Positions 61,212 through 64,000 of a stretch of DNA of 64,000 nt are shown piece after piece (the first letter of the stretch is position 1; the number at the start of each line of letters is the position of its first letter). The notes beneath the pieces are model-generated. The model worked only from the letters and a program-made list of their open reading frames with translations, was not told where the DNA came from and did no database searches. Origin of the DNA: Bdellovibrio sp. Its GTDB lineage: Bacteria; Bdellovibrionota; Bacteriovoracia; Bacteriovoracales; Bacteriovoracaceae. The translations under genes were made by a program, and so were the position numbers. Location: assembly GCA_016187935.1 (NCBI GenBank), contig JACPIU010000020.1, forward strand, positions 62,001-126,000, written 5' to 3'.

Positions 61212-63629
61212 TTAAGCAACCCGGCGCTTTTGAAACAAAATAATCTTTTGTTTGATACTCAGATAATCTTTCCATGGGTCGGACTTTCTCTTTTTAATTT
61301 TCAGTAAGGCCTTTTTAAGTGTGAATTGGTCAGAACTCTTAAGTTTTGGCAATTCACGCCATTCTACAGGAAGGGCCACGGCACTTAGTTTTTGGCCCCC
61401 ACGGGCCCTAATAGCATAAGGGGACACCGCCGTCGCGCCATAGTCGTTTCTTAAATAATCCAGAAAGATTTTACCGCTGCGCGATCCTTTTGACATAGTC
61501 GCTGTAAATTCTTTCGGTCTTCTGCTGACCATTTCATCCGCCAAAGCCTTGCTGAATGCCTTAATTTCATCCCAAGTATAAATCGGTTCGATGGGAATAT
61601 GAATATGAATACCTTTACCGCCGCTAACTTTCACAAAACTTTTTAACTTTAATTTTGTAAGAATTTTTTTCATTTCAAGACAGGCCTCGACCACTGTTTT
61701 AAAACTGACGCTTGGGTCAGGGTCAAAATCCATGACAATTTGATTGGGGTGCATCAGCGTCTGATAATGACAATTCCAAGTATGTATTTCAAAAGCATTC
61801 ATCTGCACCAATTGTTGCAGCCCCGAAACAGTATCCAAGGCCATATAAATCGTGGTGTCCAATTTTTCTCTCACTTTAAAACTTTTAAGTTCTTTCGGAA
61901 CGCCGCCTGATTCAGGATGTTTTTGATAAAAACATTTTTTGCCTACCCCATTGGGACAACGAACTAAAGACAGGGGACGATCTTTGATCAAGGGAAGCAT
62001 GAATGGCGCAACACCATCATAGTAATCGGCAATCATTTGTTTGGTTATTTTTTCGACAGGAAAAAGAATTTTTTCAGGATGAGAAAGAGTGATACTCTCC
62101 CTGTAAAAGAGGGTGGAAGCTTTTTCAATCACTATCTCTTCAGTCGATTTATCACTGCGAAGTCCGACAAAAACCGGTGTGCGCAGAATTTTATCTGCTG
62201 TCCACTCGGAAAAATTGATTTCGGCCAAGAGTTTGGGGCTCACCCAATGAATATTTTTTTCTTTAGGAGAATTGATTTGAAAAGGTGATGAATCAATTTC
62301 GAGATTTGCGAGTTTTTTTGTGATTTCGCCCAAGGTTTTATAATTAAAACCGCTTCCAACTCTTCCGACATATCGGAATAATTTTTCTCCTTTTACCTGA
62401 TCATACACACCCAGCAGTAATGCCCCAAAACCTGATGCCCGATCGCCGTGCCCGGTAGTAAAGCCGCCTATGACAAATTCCTGTCGCCGCTCGCATTTGG
62501 ATTTCTGCCATGTCCGGCTTCGGCCGGAAAAATAAGAGGACTCCCTATCTTTTGAAATGATTCCTTCTAATTGATATTGACAGGCCGTTTGAAAAAATTG
62601 TGCCCCATGGCCTTTAATATCGTCTGTGTAAAAAATGGGAGGTTGCGATTTTGCCAGGAGTTTTAACAACAGCTCCTTTCTTCTTTTGAGAGATTGTGAT
62701 CTTAAATCCTCTCCATTTAAGTAAAGAAGATCGAAAAGATAAATTCTCATATTGCGATAATCTTTTAATGACAAGGCATTTTGAAGGGCACCAAAACTGC
62801 TTCGTCCTCCTTCATCCATCACGACCGCTTCACCGTCTAAAATGGCGGATTTAGCTTTGAAAGACGAAAAGGCCCTGGTGAGAGAAGGAAACTGATCACT
62901 CCAATCGTGTCCACCACGAGTGAATAATTTCACCTTCCCCTGTCTAAAGTGGACCTGCAAACGGTAGCCATCAAACTTAATTTCGTGCATCCATTTGGAA
63001 GATTCGGGTGGGGTCTCAACCAAAGTGGCCAATTGTGGCGAAATAAACCCAGGCCAGCTATCTTTTTCGTTAGTTTTTTGTGATGTTGCGGTCTTATCAC
63101 TGACTTCGAGCACTTTAGGCCTAAGTTCAAAGTGCGCATCAACTTCTTCATCCGCTTTCTTCATTAAAAGCCAATTAGGCTTGCTGGATTTTATATTAGC
63201 AAGCCTAATTAGAACAAAATTCCCCTTGAGCTTTTTTCCTTTAAGTGTAAATTCCAATTTACCTTTCTTCAGACCAAAGCGAGGATCACCCACACCAACC
63301 CATGTTCCCTTATCCCAGATAAAAACTTCGCCCGCTCCATATTCCCCTTTGGGAATGGTGCCATGGAAACTCGCGTATTCTAAAGGATGATCCTCGACTT
63401 CAATTGCAAGTCTCTTATCCTGTGGATTCAAAGATGGGCCTTTGGGTACCGCCCAGCTTTTTAAAACACCGTCCAATTCCAATCTAAAATCATAATGCAA
63501 ATGAGATGCATGATGCTCCTGTACGACGAAGATAAGATTTCCTTTCTCTTTATTTCTCAAAATCCCTTTAGGTTCAGCGGTTTTTTGGAAATCCCTTTTT
63601 CTGTGATAAACTCTGAGTGCTTTTCTCAT
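61212..63629 (-). CDS. ligD: multifunctional NHEJ DNA ligase D
   Basis: Three modules in one chain for joining double-strand breaks. 3'-phosphoesterase (residues 30-180, QEHHASHLHYDFRLELDG). ATP-dependent ligase (about 200-500) with adenylated Lys218 in HEIKFDGYR, then DGEAVVMDE and IISKDRESSYFSGRSRTWQKSK. Primase-polymerase (about 520-790) with VMDFDPDP and VSGGKGIHIHIP. The order phosphoesterase-ligase-polymerase is as in Pseudomonas. 805 residues. Its ATG overlaps the ku stop by 4 bases. Confidence 0.95.
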   Translation of the reverse strand: MRKALRVYHRKRDFQKTAEPKGILRNKEKGNLIFVVQEHHASHLHYDFRLELDGVLKSWAVPKGPSLNPQDKRLAIEVEDHPLEYASFHGTIPKGEYGAGEVFIWDKGTWVGVGDPRFGLKKGKLEFTLKGKKLKGNFVLIRLANIKSSKPNWLLMKKADEEVDAHFELRPKVLEVSDKTATSQKTNEKDSWPGFISPQLATLVETPPESSKWMHEIKFDGYRLQVHFRQGKVKLFTRGGHDWSDQFPSLTRAFSSFKAKSAILDGEAVVMDEGGRSSFGALQNALSLKDYRNMRIYLFDLLYLNGEDLRSQSLKRRKELLLKLLAKSQPPIFYTDDIKGHGAQFFQTACQYQLEGIISKDRESSYFSGRSRTWQKSKCERRQEFVIGGFTTGHGDRASGFGALLLGVYDQVKGEKLFRYVGRVGSGFNYKTLGEITKKLANLEIDSSPFQINSPKEKNIHWVSPKLLAEINFSEWTADKILRTPVFVGLRSDKSTEEIVIEKASTLFYRESITLSHPEKILFPVEKITKQMIADYYDGVAPFMLPLIKDRPLSLVRCPNGVGKKCFYQKHPESGGVPKELKSFKVREKLDTTIYMALDTVSGLQQLVQMNAFEIHTWNCHYQTLMHPNQIVMDFDPDPSVSFKTVVEACLEMKKILTKLKLKSFVKVSGGKGIHIHIPIEPIYTWDEIKAFSKALADEMVSRRPKEFTATMSKGSRSGKIFLDYLRNDYGATAVSPYAIRARGGQKLSAVALPVEWRELPKLKSSDQFTLKKALLKIKKRKSDPWKDYLSIKQKIILFQKRRVA

Positions 63630-64000
63630 GCTCGTTTAGCTACGGCCTTATGAGTTACTTTCTTTTTTTTGCCAAGGCTTGCTTTTAAAAGCGGCATTAA
63701 ATCGAGCACGTTGGTGGCCCTTGAAATTTCGGGTAACTTATGTTCTTCAATGACTTTTCCTTTCCCGCCTTTGACTTTTTTATCAATAATTTTTTTTAAA
63801 TCGTCATAATAAGTATCTTGATACTGATCAGGATTCCATTTTTCAGTCATGTCCTCAATCAGTTGCATCGCCATGTTTAATTCCTTAGAACTAAATTTAA
63901 CTTTTTTTAATGAATTGAAATAGTCCACTTCATCGGAATCAAGGACTTCATGAGCAAAACGTAAAATTTCGAGCACCAGATAATCCCCTCTTGTCATGAT
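63626..64000 (-). CDS. ku: Ku protein, C-terminal part (runs off window end)
   Basis: The visible part of 123 residues from the window edge has DYLVLEILRFAHEVLDSDEVDY and SSKELNMAMQLIEDMTEKWNPDQYQDTYYDDLKKIIDKKVKGGK, matching the Ku dimerisation arm and C-terminal helices, followed by a basic tail (KKKKVTHKAVAKRA) that in Ku contacts DNA or LigD. The N-terminal half lies beyond 64000. Four-base overlap with ligD gives a ku-ligD operon. Confidence 0.85.
   Translation of the reverse strand: MMTRGDYLVLEILRFAHEVLDSDEVDYFNSLKKVKFSSKELNMAMQLIEDMTEKWNPDQYQDTYYDDLKKIIDKKVKGGKGKVIEEHKLPEISRATNVLDLMPLLKASLGKKKKVTHKAVAKRA

Noticed and set aside
1-64000. tRNA, rRNA, CRISPR arrays, insertion sequences, prophage
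   Set aside because: Scanned by eye on both strands; no cloverleaf with T-arm and anticodon, no regularly spaced repeats, no transposase or integrase product was seen. Small or divergent elements could be missed without tools.

Overview
The window looks like chromosome of a flagellated, moderate-GC Gram-negative bacterium. It is probably a member or relative of the Bdellovibrionota (Bdellovibrio/Bacteriovorax-like predators). This is inferred from content: an EF-G resembling the spd/mitochondrial EFG1 type, a SWIB protein with a histone-H1-like Lys/Ala tail, a cdaA-cdaR-glmM c-di-AMP operon, PilZ and receiver regulators, Ku/LigD end joining, and many exported peptidases and lipoproteins. No rRNA, tRNA, CRISPR array, transposase or prophage was seen.

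Layout. 0-8.4 kb: the N-terminal part of a flagellin with a sigma-28-like promoter; an exported YiiX-type hydrolase; two very large exported proteins that share a C-terminal ISNRY motif and CxC motifs, the second with its signal peptide in another frame; and between them a VanY-like peptidase and a thioesterase. 8.4-21 kb: TPR protein, NIF3, LysR facing a Kazal-domain protein, a proline block (putA, a separately framed PutA tail, proC, DUF4442), then an exported protein, a ThrE-type exporter, GNAT and VanX-like dipeptidase. 21-26 kb: SWIB protein, GNAT, NifU-domain protein, thiamine pyrophosphokinase-like protein, DUF1624 and ResB-like membrane proteins. 26-31 kb: an exported protein and a compact operon of winged-helix protein, receiver/PilZ-like regulator, outer-membrane protein and membrane-anchored matrixin. 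31-37 kb: EF-G, LysR, CCA-type nucleotidyltransferase and GNAT in one overlapping run, and a hypothetical protein.

37-45.5 kb: a candidate rod-shaped non-coding RNA, a cysteine desulfurase with an Rrf2 regulator lacking the IscR cysteines, then cdaA, cdaR, glmM, pdxJ, nnr and tsaE, all on the minus strand. 45.5-51.4 kb: a PilZ-GAF-AAA-Fis regulator with degenerate sigma-54-activator motifs, a divergent M14 peptidase/ATP-grasp pair with starts 6 bases apart, an outer-membrane protein and an exported phosphatase. 51.4-53.3 kb: a DUF2089 / DUF4097-like / SHOCT-like gene set preceded by two near-identical palindromes; this is the best candidate for an undescribed regulatory system. 53-64 kb: an alpha/beta hydrolase, a gluzincin-like protease, an OmpA-like protein, a GH5 lipoprotein with a partner lipoprotein, a DUF6496-like basic protein, a DUF1207-like outer-membrane protein, a coiled-coil membrane protein, and ligD plus the C-terminal part of ku.

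As a whole the region is rich in cell-wall and protein hydrolases (two M15, one M14, one YiiX, one matrixin, one HExxH protease, GH5) together with envelope sensing (c-di-AMP, DUF4097/SHOCT, PilZ). That suits a predator that remodels its own and prey envelopes, but this is inference. Functions were assigned by reading motifs; no database search was run.
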